Shown here piece after piece: positions 35,398 to 44,587 of a stretch of 64,000 bases of DNA. The notes under the pieces are model-generated. The model was not told the DNA's origin, did not search any database, and saw nothing but the letters and a program-made list of their open reading frames with translations. The DNA comes from Cyanodermella asteris (lineage: Eukaryota; Ascomycota; Lecanoromycetes; Ostropales; Stictidaceae). The position numbers were made by a program, and so were the translations under genes. Within the stretch, counting starts at the first letter, position 1. Each line of letters begins with the position of its first letter. The stretch is taken from NCBI GenBank assembly GCA_900618795.1, contig UYJD01000004.1:1150605-1214604 (forward strand), written 5' to 3'.

Positions 35398-36255
35398 AAG
35401 AGAATGGAATGACCTGGTACCTTACAAGTCTTGAAGATAGATTTCTTCTATCGGGGCGTATGCGCAAGCTGGTCAAGTGGACTCACACATCTTGACGTCG
35501 TATTCTCTGGCGTGATCGGGAGGTCTCCAAATCTTTCCTCAATTCCATCGCGGCCTGGCTGTCCTTCCGGCGAACCCACTACCGATAAGAATTCTTTTCG
35601 TTGCTACCATGGTCCTTAACATGCTTGTCTGCTGGTTACTGGTTTTGTTTTCGGCAACTTTCTGTTCCGCATGCTGCCAATGTCCTTTGTCGTTTCTATA
35701 CCATGACAGCCGTTTTTGAGCGAAGCCAGCGATATCTCCAACACTTAGTTTCGACTACCATGCTCCGAACAGTTTATTCCAACCAAAAACGCTCACAGGC
35801 AGCAGGCGTTGCCAAGCAGCAGTGAGCCGCGGAGCAAGGGCATCACACCTCGCAGTCACTGGTATGAATGGTAAGAATCCTCCTTGACTATTCTCTGTGA
35901 CCGACGACATTTGCTGCTGGGTAACGTGTGTGGCATTGCAGCTCGTGCTGTTATTTGCTCTTCCGCAGGCACCTGCTAGTGAATCCCCCTGGGTGTGTCA
36001 TGGAAGCGCCTCGCCAGAGTAATTGTGCCGACTTCGTTGGCAGACATCCTCAGCCGAATGCCTCACAATTGGCGTAAGGTGAAAAGCTGCCGTCAGCACC
36101 TGTTCTTCAGTCCATTTGCTCTTTTTGACTTTCTTCTTTGCGACTGGCTTGATTGAAATAATATCATCCGCCACAGACGCAGCTGGTAATTGCCCAGGCG
36201 CTTGGGTTCGCATGTCTAGCGGATTGAGCTGACAAACATCGACACTGACACCAGT
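35398..36255. other. Intergenic region, no gene recognised
   Basis: About 860 bp between the small membrane protein gene and the DUF6594-like gene, both on the plus strand. Short frames only. Confidence 0.45.
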
Positions 36256-37339
36256 ATGAACGACATCACAAAGAACATGTCCGGCTCTACCGTTGACGTG
36301 GAAAAGGCCTGCACGCATAAGGACAATCATGAGCCCCGAGCCAGCCTGACCGCAGCTCCAGAATCGAAGCATCACATTTTCCACACGCTTGCCCAGAGCC
36401 ATCAATCAAACTTGTCTTATCGAATTTATCGACGCTTCGGCTACCTACTCCAGCGTCTTCTCCTCCAGAAACAGGATGAGCTGGCATTCCTCGAAGCGCG
36501 ACTACTTCTTGCTACGGATGAAGCAAGTACCGAGTCATCAGGACTCCCAACAGAGATGGCTCGTGAGCGTATTACGCAGCTCAGTGAAAGCGAACAGAAC
36601 GCTTCCGTCCTTGACCTTCTCAAAGCGATCGATGAGCAGTGGTCTCAATACGGTACGTCGACGAAAGCCACAGAGACAGATTCGAAAAGCGCTCGGTGAC
36701 TGGCGGCGCCAGTGAGACTATTGCGATACGCCATGTTCCACCATCGACATGAGAGATCCCACCCGCGAAGAATGGCGCAGCAGGAGAGATCTTCTCATGC
36801 ACAGTTTTGACGACCGACGGCCGACGCAGCTTGCTTACATGAAGCTTGGTGAAGAGCCCGCAACCTTGCTTGAGATATGGCCAGAGACTTGGAGCGACCG
36901 CATCATCTCGCAGGCCATTCTACCGACACGTGCCTCTGAAAGTCGCATGCGTGAGTCACTCTCGGCCGGCCTACGACGATCGCCCTTGTTGACCGTCACA
37001 CAGTTCATTTGGGGGTAAACCGGGCTCGTACGACCACGAGCACGAAACGCTCAGCATGTCTGACGCTCGTCTGAGGATCACCAAGCAAGCGGTCGCGGTG
37101 ATCGTAATGTTCAGCGTTGCAGCTCGTCCCGATCTTGGTTCTGTGGTTGTTTGACGGTAGAGATGAAGCTGCCCAACGACTCGCCCGGGCCAATCTCGGC
37201 TGTTCTGATATCGGACGTTCTGTTCTTTGCTGTTCTGTCTGCGGTCACGCTGGCTTCGAGGAGGGAGCTCTTGATGGCTAGTGCGGTCTATTGCGCGGTA
37301 CTGTTGGTCGTCTTGTCGGGTATAGGCCATTCTGGTTGA
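36256..37339 (+). pseudogene. DUF6594-like membrane protein, C-terminal part frame-disrupted
   Basis: Fungal DUF6594 proteins have a conserved N-terminal helical motif and two or three C-terminal membrane helices; their function is unknown. Exon 1 (36256-36652) has the family motif YRIYRRFGYLLQRLLLQKQDEL. A 103-bp intron (36653-36755) joins SQY to DPTREEWRSRRDLL in phase. Later the expected parts occur in more than one frame: SYDHEHETLSMSDARLRITK with a first hydrophobic start, then LVPILVLWLFDGRDEAAQRL one frame over, then ISAVLISDVLFFAVLSAVTL in a third frame, ending at TGA 37337-37339. A possible intron at 36957-37003 or so does not give the right phase. At least two single-base frame changes are needed, so the gene looks broken, although base errors are possible. 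A second copy of the last module follows. Confidence 0.55.
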
Positions 37340-37482
37340 CTTGGAAGCGTGTTGACCCGGCCGATCTTGATTGTAAGATACTTTAGTTCCTTTTTTCCCA
37401 GTCATGAGGTCGCTGACGTTGTAATAGTATCTCTTCCCGGGCACATACTTTCCAGAGACTGGCAGATGGCAACCTTGCGATG

Positions 37483-37678
37483 AACGCATTGCCCTCGCAA
37501 AGATGCGGCTTCCAAGCGACTCGCTGGCGTTGATCGTCGTTGTGCTTGTATCTGATGTGTTTTTCTTTGCTACACTTTCTGTGGTCAACTTGGCTTCGAA
37601 GCGGGATTTTTTAGTCGCTAGCGCCATCTATGGTGAATTGCCAATGCTGCTAACACAGCATTTTAATTCCGCCAATTG
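37483..37678 (+). repeat. Second, diverged copy of the DUF6594 terminal membrane module
   Basis: DNA at about 37495-37640 resembles 37150-37300, about 345 bp upstream. The translations run in parallel: KLPNDS, LISDVLFFAVLSAVTLASRR and MASAVY in the first copy; RLPSDS, LVSDVFFFATLSVVNLASKR and VASAIY in the second. The second copy ends at a stop near 37678. It may be a tandem-duplicated last exon or the remnant of a second gene. Confidence 0.7.
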
Positions 37679-37887
37679 ATGTAGGGCAAGCGAGAGGTTC
37701 GGGCACGAAACATCGAATCTGTGATTTTGTGGACCAAAACAGGAACGAGCGTGAAACGACCTCCGTCGCATATGTTGAAAACCGTTCTTGCGCTATGCAT
37801 ATGCAGTGCTAATGCTTTGATGTATCATGCATCGTGTATGCGCTTTCCCCACGCGTGTTTCCTATCCAATTCTGGTTCTTCTAACGT

Positions 37888-39561
37888 TCATAAACTCCCA
37901 TACTGCCCAGCGCTCCCCGGTATGTCGTCCCGCTCCAGCAACGGCCGGTCTTCATCCGGCTCAATGTCCTCGTCCGCCGCACCAATACTTCCTCCTCCAT
38001 TCCGCCTCTCCCAGTCCTCCGCCTCAGCTCTGACCCGGCTGATACTCCGGCTTCTACCTGCGTCGCTGTCCGGCGTGGCAGTGCCAGAGAACCCTCGCGC
38101 TTTCCGGCCAGCAGCAGCCGCAGCGTCCATATAGCCTTGTCGGTTCCAGCTGTCTGGGCTGAAACTGGGGACCCAGCCGCGCATCCAGCCACTTACGCGC
38201 CTCCAACTGTGTGCTTCGAACTCGTCAGGCGCAGCGCCAGGGCCAGGGCGGCGGCCTCGGGGGACGGCGAGGACGCGAGTACGAGGTGAATCTTCGCCAG
38301 CTTGAGCTGCGGCGGCGGCGGCAGCGACGTCACTATTGCCCCTTGTAGGTGGTGTTTCTACCACGATTGGGATGCGGGGTGTGTATTTGCCTCTTCGACC
38401 ATCGCCGTAGATCACGAATTGAATCCCGACAGCGGCATCTAGGCCTAGGACGCCGAACGCTCCGAGGAAGAATGGTGTTGCAGACAGTACCCATTCGGCG
38501 CGGTTGCTACCGTCAGGCCCGGCCCAGCCGTTGTGGCCATATGCCGGGTAGTCGGCCCAGGCGAGGGGGTTGGTGAGAAGACTGGAGCTGTAGAAGAGGT
38601 TACCGCAAAAGGCTGCGGCGAAGAGGGTAGGTGAGAGGCCGGCTGTGGATTTTCGGCGGTAGTTCTTGAACAGTTGCGGAAGTCGTGAGAGCAGATAGAG
38701 GGCAGTGGATAGCCAGGAGATGATGCGACCGGCCAGTTCGGAGGTTTCGGATGAGGATGTATGTACTGACGCCGGAGAGGCGATGGATGCAGATTGACGA
38801 GGGACGACCGGAGAAGCTTGACCTAGCGCGATGCAGAGGCAAGCAACAAGCAGGAGGGTATGTGGAGACGGACTAGGTAAGCCTGAGGTCGAGGTCTTCA
38901 CCGCCCGGACGATGGGCCGGCCGTTGCTTGCCTGCTCACCATTCGCTTTCTCTCGAGGAGATCCGCCGATAGCTGGAAAGTGGAAGTTCGAGAATTGCTG
39001 TTTCTGTGCCTGTCCCGGCTTGGTCTGAGATCGTGCTGTGCTGCCATTGACGGCGGCATCAGTCGGCCCGCCGTTGGCGAGCAATGGATCGGATTCGCTT
39101 GGACCTCCGCCCGACGACCCTCCTACCGGGTTCGAAGCCAATACCCTCCTTGCCCTTCTCCCATGTCCAAGTCTCTCATACCAGACATACTGTCCTACCA
39201 AGACCACATCGACGAAAGTGTAATATGCGGCAACGATAACCTGCCATGTCGCTTGACCTGTCAAGAGCGCACCGACAAGGTTGGTCGTATCACCCAAGCA
39301 CCACTCCACCAGGAAGTATACCGACAGGCCTGCTGTACTCTGTATCTTGTAGTTCTTGTAAATCTGAGGTAACTGTGCAAATAGCCATGATATTATCGAG
39401 CAGGTGCCGAGAAGCGTGCTGAAAAAAGCTAGATATGTCGGCACGCAGGTTCGGAAGGTAGATGAGAAGTGGTATAGGAAGTCGTCAACAGGTCGGCACT
39501 CCGGGGGAAGACCGTCGTTATTGGAAAATATGTGCGAAGGAAGCGAATAGTTGAAAGCCAT
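37888..39561 (-). CDS. PQ-loop repeat vacuolar membrane protein
   Basis: PQ-loop (MtN3/SWEET-related) seven-helix proteins such as yeast Ypq1-3 export basic amino acids from the vacuole or lysosome. The single exon encodes 557 aa, beginning MAFNYSLPSHIFSNNDGLPP. The first PQ-loop is at about residues 50-90 (SWLFAQLPQIYKNYKIQSTA), the second at about 280-320 (LLSRLPQLFKNYRRKSTAGL); both Pro-Gln pairs are intact. Between them lies a long, Gly/Ser-rich loop (about 145-235) containing DPLLANGG, an acidic-dileucine-like sorting signal. The C-terminal 130 residues are hydrophilic with RDxSR-type stretches and another acidic-Leu end (EDRPLLERDD), fitting a vacuole destination. No intron is needed. 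The exact transported amino acid is not predictable. Confidence 0.85.
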   Translation of the reverse strand: MAFNYSLPSHIFSNNDGLPPECRPVDDFLYHFSSTFRTCVPTYLAFFSTLLGTCSIISWLFAQLPQIYKNYKIQSTAGLSVYFLVEWCLGDTTNLVGALLTGQATWQVIVAAYYTFVDVVLVGQYVWYERLGHGRRARRVLASNPVGGSSGGGPSESDPLLANGGPTDAAVNGSTARSQTKPGQAQKQQFSNFHFPAIGGSPREKANGEQASNGRPIVRAVKTSTSGLPSPSPHTLLLVACLCIALGQASPVVPRQSASIASPASVHTSSSETSELAGRIISWLSTALYLLSRLPQLFKNYRRKSTAGLSPTLFAAAFCGNLFYSSSLLTNPLAWADYPAYGHNGWAGPDGSNRAEWVLSATPFFLGAFGVLGLDAAVGIQFVIYGDGRRGKYTPRIPIVVETPPTRGNSDVAAAAAAAQAGEDSPRTRVLAVPRGRRPGPGAAPDEFEAHSWRRVSGWMRGWVPSFSPDSWNRQGYMDAAAAAGRKARGFSGTATPDSDAGRSRSISRVRAEAEDWERRNGGGSIGAADEDIEPDEDRPLLERDDIPGSAGQYGSL

Positions 39562-41504
39562 GTGTGTGGTTTTGCGCAGTGGGCTCAGAGATAAGCCTAG
39601 ACTGCTGTATAACTTGTCGAGTTTTGCTCTGTCATTCCTCCTCTTCTTACTGCAACTTCTTGTGCAAATGCCAGTGCGACTAGTCGAGTGTGAACTGCCC
39701 TAGAGCTAAGGTGGGTGGATACGACAACAATCAATTGAGTGCTGTGGTGAAGGAGATACGCAGCAGGCGGGTCTGATGCTATCACGGGCACCGGGGATCA
39801 CGTTGCCAGCCACGGGAGCGCGCGCAAAGTCAGAAGACGACCAAGGAAGGCGGCTGATGCATTAGTGTATATATGCGCAGTACCATGTGTCTAAAGTCAG
39901 GATGAAAGGACAAGGAATGACAAGGAGAGAAGGGAGAGGAAGGCTTGCTCGAGTCAGCGGCGTGTTAGCAGGGCAGCGAGTGACCTGCAAAGCGGGTCAC
40001 GATCGCCAATTCTGCATCCCCATCGTCAGTCGACCAAAAGTCTGTTTGTTGGGCGGTGTCGCGCTGCTGGCTCTCCACTCATCCAGCTGGGCAAGAAGCG
40101 CCGGTGGGCCATGTTGTGGCTCCGATACCCGCCTGCGAAAAGGTTATCGGGGAGCCTGAGCACCAGTGAATAAAGGCCCTCCTGGAGTTGAAACCTCCCA
40201 TGCCAGGCGGCGACGATAGAGGCCACTAGAACGAATCCAGTCAACGATGCTGCAAATCGCTGCGAGATCCGACCGATCTGAGGAGGCGTGCTGGACCTGA
40301 TGCAACAGCCCCAAAGGGAACGAGATCGAGGCCTCCAACCTAATTGAGCGATTATGGCTGAATAGCTGGCCGCTTTGGGGCCTTTGCGCTTTGGCACGAT
40401 CGAAGTCGTGCCTCTGTTCTAGCGTTAGAGAGCTGATAAGGAAAGCCCAAGCTAGACTAGCACAATGCTTTCGCTTGGCCTTCTACCTGGGCGGGAAGTA
40501 CCAGATCTGCCTTCTGTCTCGTGGTGGTCTTCTCCAGGCCAACGATGCTGAAGTGGGTCGTTTCAATGGCCTCTTCGCTTGCGTCGACGGCTGACCTTGA
40601 GAATGTCGAGCGGAGCTAGATGGCCTTGCACTGGAAGCCAACGAGCTGCATCAAGAACCACGATAACATGTGAATCCGACATGTCCGCTCGACGTCGGTC
40701 TTCTCGTTGATAAAGCTTTATCTCGGGGGATTCAGACCTCGGGTAGAATTCTTTGGTTAGGCATACGGTCATTGGGCCGTGGCAGAGTCTGCACTCATAC
40801 TTGTCACGCGGCTTGATTGCTACCAGAAAGAGTTCAAAAGGCGGCCAGTCGGACTAGTATGAGCTTTCGAAGAGCAGACCCCCTACCTCCGTACCTGAGT
40901 TCAAGCAAGCACTGTCTTTTGAAATGCTCAGCTGTAGTCCCGTGGTTCTCTGTGTCAGTCATGGTCCAAGATGTCTTTACCGCTTAAGGCTGTGTTCATT
41001 GATAGCACATATCAAGTCACTCAGTCGAGGTGAGTCATGGCTGACGATGTAGACTCAGCGCCGACTCATGTACAGTCAGAGCCTTGTGATATTTCAAGGC
41101 AGCTGTAGACAGCTTTGCTATGCCATAAACGCAGTCACCGGGTTTTGTTTTGTTATCCGGCGCCACGAATGGGCATCGTGCAGTATAAGCTCCTACAGAC
41201 ATTGGCCACTGTAACGGGCAGGCAGGAATCCCGGCTACCGAGTCTGACATTTCTATGCGAAGCCATCATGACAGAGTAAAACGGCAGCAAATCAATATCA
41301 TAGACGAAACACCAAGGACATTCGCGGAATTCATAAAGCAACGATCGTGAAGTGCATTCAACCAAAACGTGAAATGAATAGAATACAGATCGTGATCCGC
41401 CTTGTCTATGTACAGTCCCGAGACAACAAGTCTTCATACAGGAATAGAAACCTTCCAATGCAAAATCACTTCGTACAGTGGATATCAGTAGAGCTCGACA
41501 AACA
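39562..41504. other. Intergenic region, no gene recognised
   Basis: About 1.9 kb between the 5' end of the PQ-loop gene and the 3' end of the DUF2408 gene. Only short frames without family features on either strand. Confidence 0.45.
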
Positions 41505-42904
41505 TCAGAGTGACTGAAAACCTCGGTCGCTCTCCGTATCTGCTTCCACCCGCAGCGTGTATGCCAGCTCATAGCACTCAGCGAGAAGATCATTAACCTT
41601 GGCTTGCCCCTCGGGAATGTCTTGTCCCACGACAAACTTGCCATCCACGCGCATGTTGTCAATCGAGTTGAGCTTCATGCTGTAAGGGTACAGCTCTCGC
41701 GCGCTGTTAACGCCACCTGAGCGTTGGACTTCCAGGAGACAGCGCTTGGTGGTTTGCAATTGGTTGTAGATTGGAAGCAGCGCCTCTGAAACCGGCTCTG
41801 AAGTTATGATGAGCATATAGATAAGCGAATAGGATTTGCGGAGAAGGTAGAGAAGTGTCTGGAATATTGGTCAGCATGATACCGGAATCGTCGGTGCTCG
41901 ATACATACCCGCTGTGAATGTAGGTCGGCCGGCTGGCCTTCGGCATCTACAAAGTTGCCATCGACTCGAGATTCGTCGACGCGGTCAAGTGCGCGCTGGA
42001 ATTGCCACAGATCAGTTTCGCGGAGCGACCAGGCCTGTGTGAGGTTGAGTTTCTCCAACTTGTCACGGATCGATTTGAGCTTGTCGAATGTGTCCTTGAA
42101 GCGATCATCAATCTTGCCCTTCTTCTGTTCAACGAGACCTGCCCAGAGTTGGCAACGCCGTAATAGCCCAATCGCAGGTAACTGGTTCTCCGGAATGGAC
42201 CCGTCCGGCGCAACAAACTTATCATCAACCATTTGTGATTGTATCCGGTCCAGCTCATCCTTCGCCTCCTGCACATCTTCTTTGGGAAAGTTTGTTCGAG
42301 TGTTGTGCGCAGCCAGCCCTCGCAAGATCGAGACGAGTTTCTCCCAGATGGGGTGCAGGGCAATATTCAGCTGGCCCAGGAAAGAGTCTAGTTCTCCGAG
42401 TGTCTTTGAGCATGCTTCCAGGCGATGCTCGAGCAGCGTTGTCATGACTTCGCACTCGGGACCCTCGCACTTCCCTGTCTGTAGTCCCTGTTGCATCTGT
42501 TCGATACGTCTGTGCAAGCCTTCGAGATCCCTCGCAGAGTAGAAGGCAGCCTCTTTCAGATGGTCCAGTAATCGCTTGAGGGTCGATGACTCGGCATACA
42601 TGGCCGGAATCTCGTCGTTCTTGCCGCATGCCAGAAAGAAAAGAGAAATGAGCTGGAAACAGTCGTCCAGCACATAATCGAGGCGGTTTTGTTCGAGGGG
42701 CTTGCGTTCCTGGGTGCGTATTACGTTGAGCGCCCGCACCTGATCGACAACCTGAGTGTATATATTGACAACGTCCGAGGACTTGATATAGCTCGAGCGA
42801 TCTCCTTTCAGCAATGTCAGATCGTCGCGCAAGAGCATCAAACGCTCGAAGATGGGCTGCTCTTGCGGGTCGACGGGCACGTGGACGGCTGGAGAATCGG
42901 ACAT
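41505..42904 (-). CDS. DUF2408 (UPF0662, yeast YPL260W-like) protein
   Basis: Conserved fungal cytoplasmic protein of unclear function. Two exons, 42904-41909 and 41858-41505, with a 50-bp intron (41859-41908; GTATGT donor, CTGACC branch, CCAG acceptor), encode 449 aa. The ATG at 42904 is chosen because the family N-terminus (MSDSPAVHVPVDPQEQPIFE) starts there; the frame is open for 77 further codons upstream, but that stretch is low complexity and lies in the divergent promoter shared with the P1 gene. The protein is mainly helical: LMLLRDDLTLLKGDRSSY, LDYVLDDCFQLISLFF and repeated DGNFVDAEG/DGKFVVGQDIP-type loops near the end. No signal peptide or membrane helix is seen. Confidence 0.88.
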
Positions 42905-43423
42905 GATGGATTGGGAGCGCGGCGAGCGCTTAGGAATGGGAGGAGTTCGCAGCCAGAGCGAAGAGAGACGCTGATTCCCAGACGTCGGGCCCACGTAGCG
43001 GCTGAGAAAGACGGAGTTTGGAGAGTGCTCTGGAGACTGCTGAGCGGGATTTAGATGCAGCTCGAGGGCGAAGCCGGTTTGCGCTTGTCGGCATGCGAGA
43101 TCTTCTGCGGCGTCGCGGGGCTCCGCATTGAACACGGCCGGCCAACCCGCGCTGACGTATCGCGCGACCGCGACTTCGGTTCAAGTTGTTCCTGCAGCAA
43201 GTCTGGCGGGATCGCTATTCTGTACCTGCGCTAAGGGCTGGCTTCTGCCTGCTGAGTCATCGCTCTGAGTCGAACCGCAAACCCTGCCGGCGCACACTGC
43301 CAAGCCCGGGCCCCTGCCGGCCAATATTTGACTATCGAAGCTGTCCGCCAGTCGTATCAGAACTTCAGCTCGACTCGATCGCAACAATCGACACAAGCAT
43401 TTTCTCTCGTGAAATCAGTCAAA
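42905..43423. promoter_or_regulatory. Divergent promoter region of the DUF2408 and ribosomal P1 genes
   Basis: About 520 bp between two head-to-head genes. It contains several short CT-rich stretches (for example TTTTCTCTCGTG just before the P1 ATG), common before fungal ribosomal protein genes. No other gene is seen. Confidence 0.45.
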
Positions 43424-43889
43424 ATGTCCAACGCCGAACTTGCCTGCTCGTACGCCGCTCTCATCCTTGCCGATGAGGATGTCGAGATCACCGTGAGTTG
43501 GACGTCTCGGAACTGGCGAGATATAGGCCTATGAATTGACAATTTGCCAGGCGGACAAGCTCACTACCCTCATCACCGCCGCTAAGGTTCCCGAGGTCGA
43601 GCCCATCTGGGCCAGCCTCTTCGCGAAGGTACGACAGACAGCAGACCCGAATTGAAGGTTTCGACTTTCGACGTTGAATTTGATCTGACACGCGAAACAG
43701 GCTCTCGAGGGCAAGAGTGTCAAGGACCTCTTGACGAACGTCGGCTCAGGGGGAGGAGCCGCCGCGGCCCCCACCGCTGGTGGTCCTGCCGCTACTGGCG
43801 GTGACGCCCCCGCCGCTGTGGAAGAGAAGCCCAAGGAGGAGGAGAAGGAGGAGTCCGACGACGACATGGGCTTTGGACTGTTCGACTAA
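43424..43889 (+). CDS. rpp1: 60S acidic ribosomal protein P1
   Basis: P1 pairs with P2 in the lateral stalk of the large ribosomal subunit and recruits translation GTPases. Three exons, 43424-43492, 43551-43628 and 43701-43889, encode 111 aa, the usual size. The N-terminal dimerisation domain reads [20 protein letters not shown] and continues across intron 1 to [18 protein letters not shown]; an Ala/Gly-rich hinge follows ([15 protein letters not shown]), then the universal acidic tail ending [12 protein letters not shown], which contacts elongation factors. Introns are 58 and 72 bp with GTGAGT and GTACGA donors. Multiple short introns near the start codon are normal for fungal ribosomal protein genes. 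Confidence 0.97.
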
Positions 43890-44343
43890 GCGCGAAATCT
43901 CAATTGTCGGGTGACAAAAGACGAGGGAGTAAGCTGCGTTGCGTGCGAGGTTTTCCTCCTCGAATGACAAGCGAACATGATGTACACTTCTGCTGGTTGG
44001 CAAAGAGCATGACTGGGGCGCACTGTGCAGCGCGATGGGCTAGATCTTCGATTTCTCTTTTACGGGAACGGCATTGGTGTCAAGGATTGAGACAATGAAA
44101 ACGAACTTCTGAACCTGAAAGCCGATTGTAATGTGCGTCATGAGAAGGTGGTGATATTTCAGGTATGACCGTCAGCATCATTTTACGGGCCTGGAACTCT
44201 TTCGAATTGGTAGATGCTGCGGAGCAGTATGGACACCCATGATGGACAACATGAAATGAAATGACTCCATGAAAGCGATGCAAGGTAACTGTTTCAAATT
44301 CGTGCCAAATATACCGAGGAGAACACCTCTGCGCGTCCTCGAT
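43890..44343. other. 3' flanks of the P1 and RIX7 genes
   Basis: About 450 bp between two convergent genes, before the 12-bp array begins. No coding content is recognised. Confidence 0.4.
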
Positions 44344-44587
44344 CAAAGATTTACTCAACGACTAATTCAATGCCTGACTCGGCGACCTGGCAACGATTTA
44401 GCCAACGAGTTGATCAACTACCTGGTCAACTACCTAATCAACGACTTGGCCAACGACTCACAACAATACTTCAGAAGATACGCTGGTTTCGACTTTTGTA
44501 GCTCCCTCCTGTAGTACCCGTCGAGACCGGTACGTAGGTAATTGTGCAAGTAGAAGCTATGGTACTTTCGCAACGACTTCAGCTCCG
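44344..44587 (+). repeat. Degenerate 12-bp periodic array downstream of RIX7
   Basis: About 19-20 units with a 12-bp step, ending at the RIX7 stop codon. Best units begin at 44403, 44415, 44427, 44439 and 44451 (CAACGAGTTGAT, CAACTACCTGGT, CAACTACCTAAT, CAACGACTTGGC, CAACGACTCACA). The core CAACGACTT returns in phase at 44571, ten units after 44451. One 1-bp slip lies near 44391. Translated on the plus strand it gives a 4-residue rhythm (LANE-LINY-LVNY-LIND-LAND). RIX7 reads the other way, so the array is probably its 3' UTR. Confidence 0.8.

Noticed and set aside
36971-37627. 218-codon minus-strand frame opposite the DUF6594-like gene
   Set aside because: The plus strand carries the recognisable duplicated membrane module here; the minus frame shows no family features.
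39121-39140. GGGTTCGAAGCC, which resembles a tRNA T-arm
   Set aside because: It lies inside the PQ-loop coding sequence and has no matching acceptor stem or anticodon arm around it.
42905-43135. 77-codon N-terminal extension of the DUF2408 frame
   Set aside because: The conserved family start is MSDSPAVHV at 42904; the extension is low complexity and in the promoter shared with P1.
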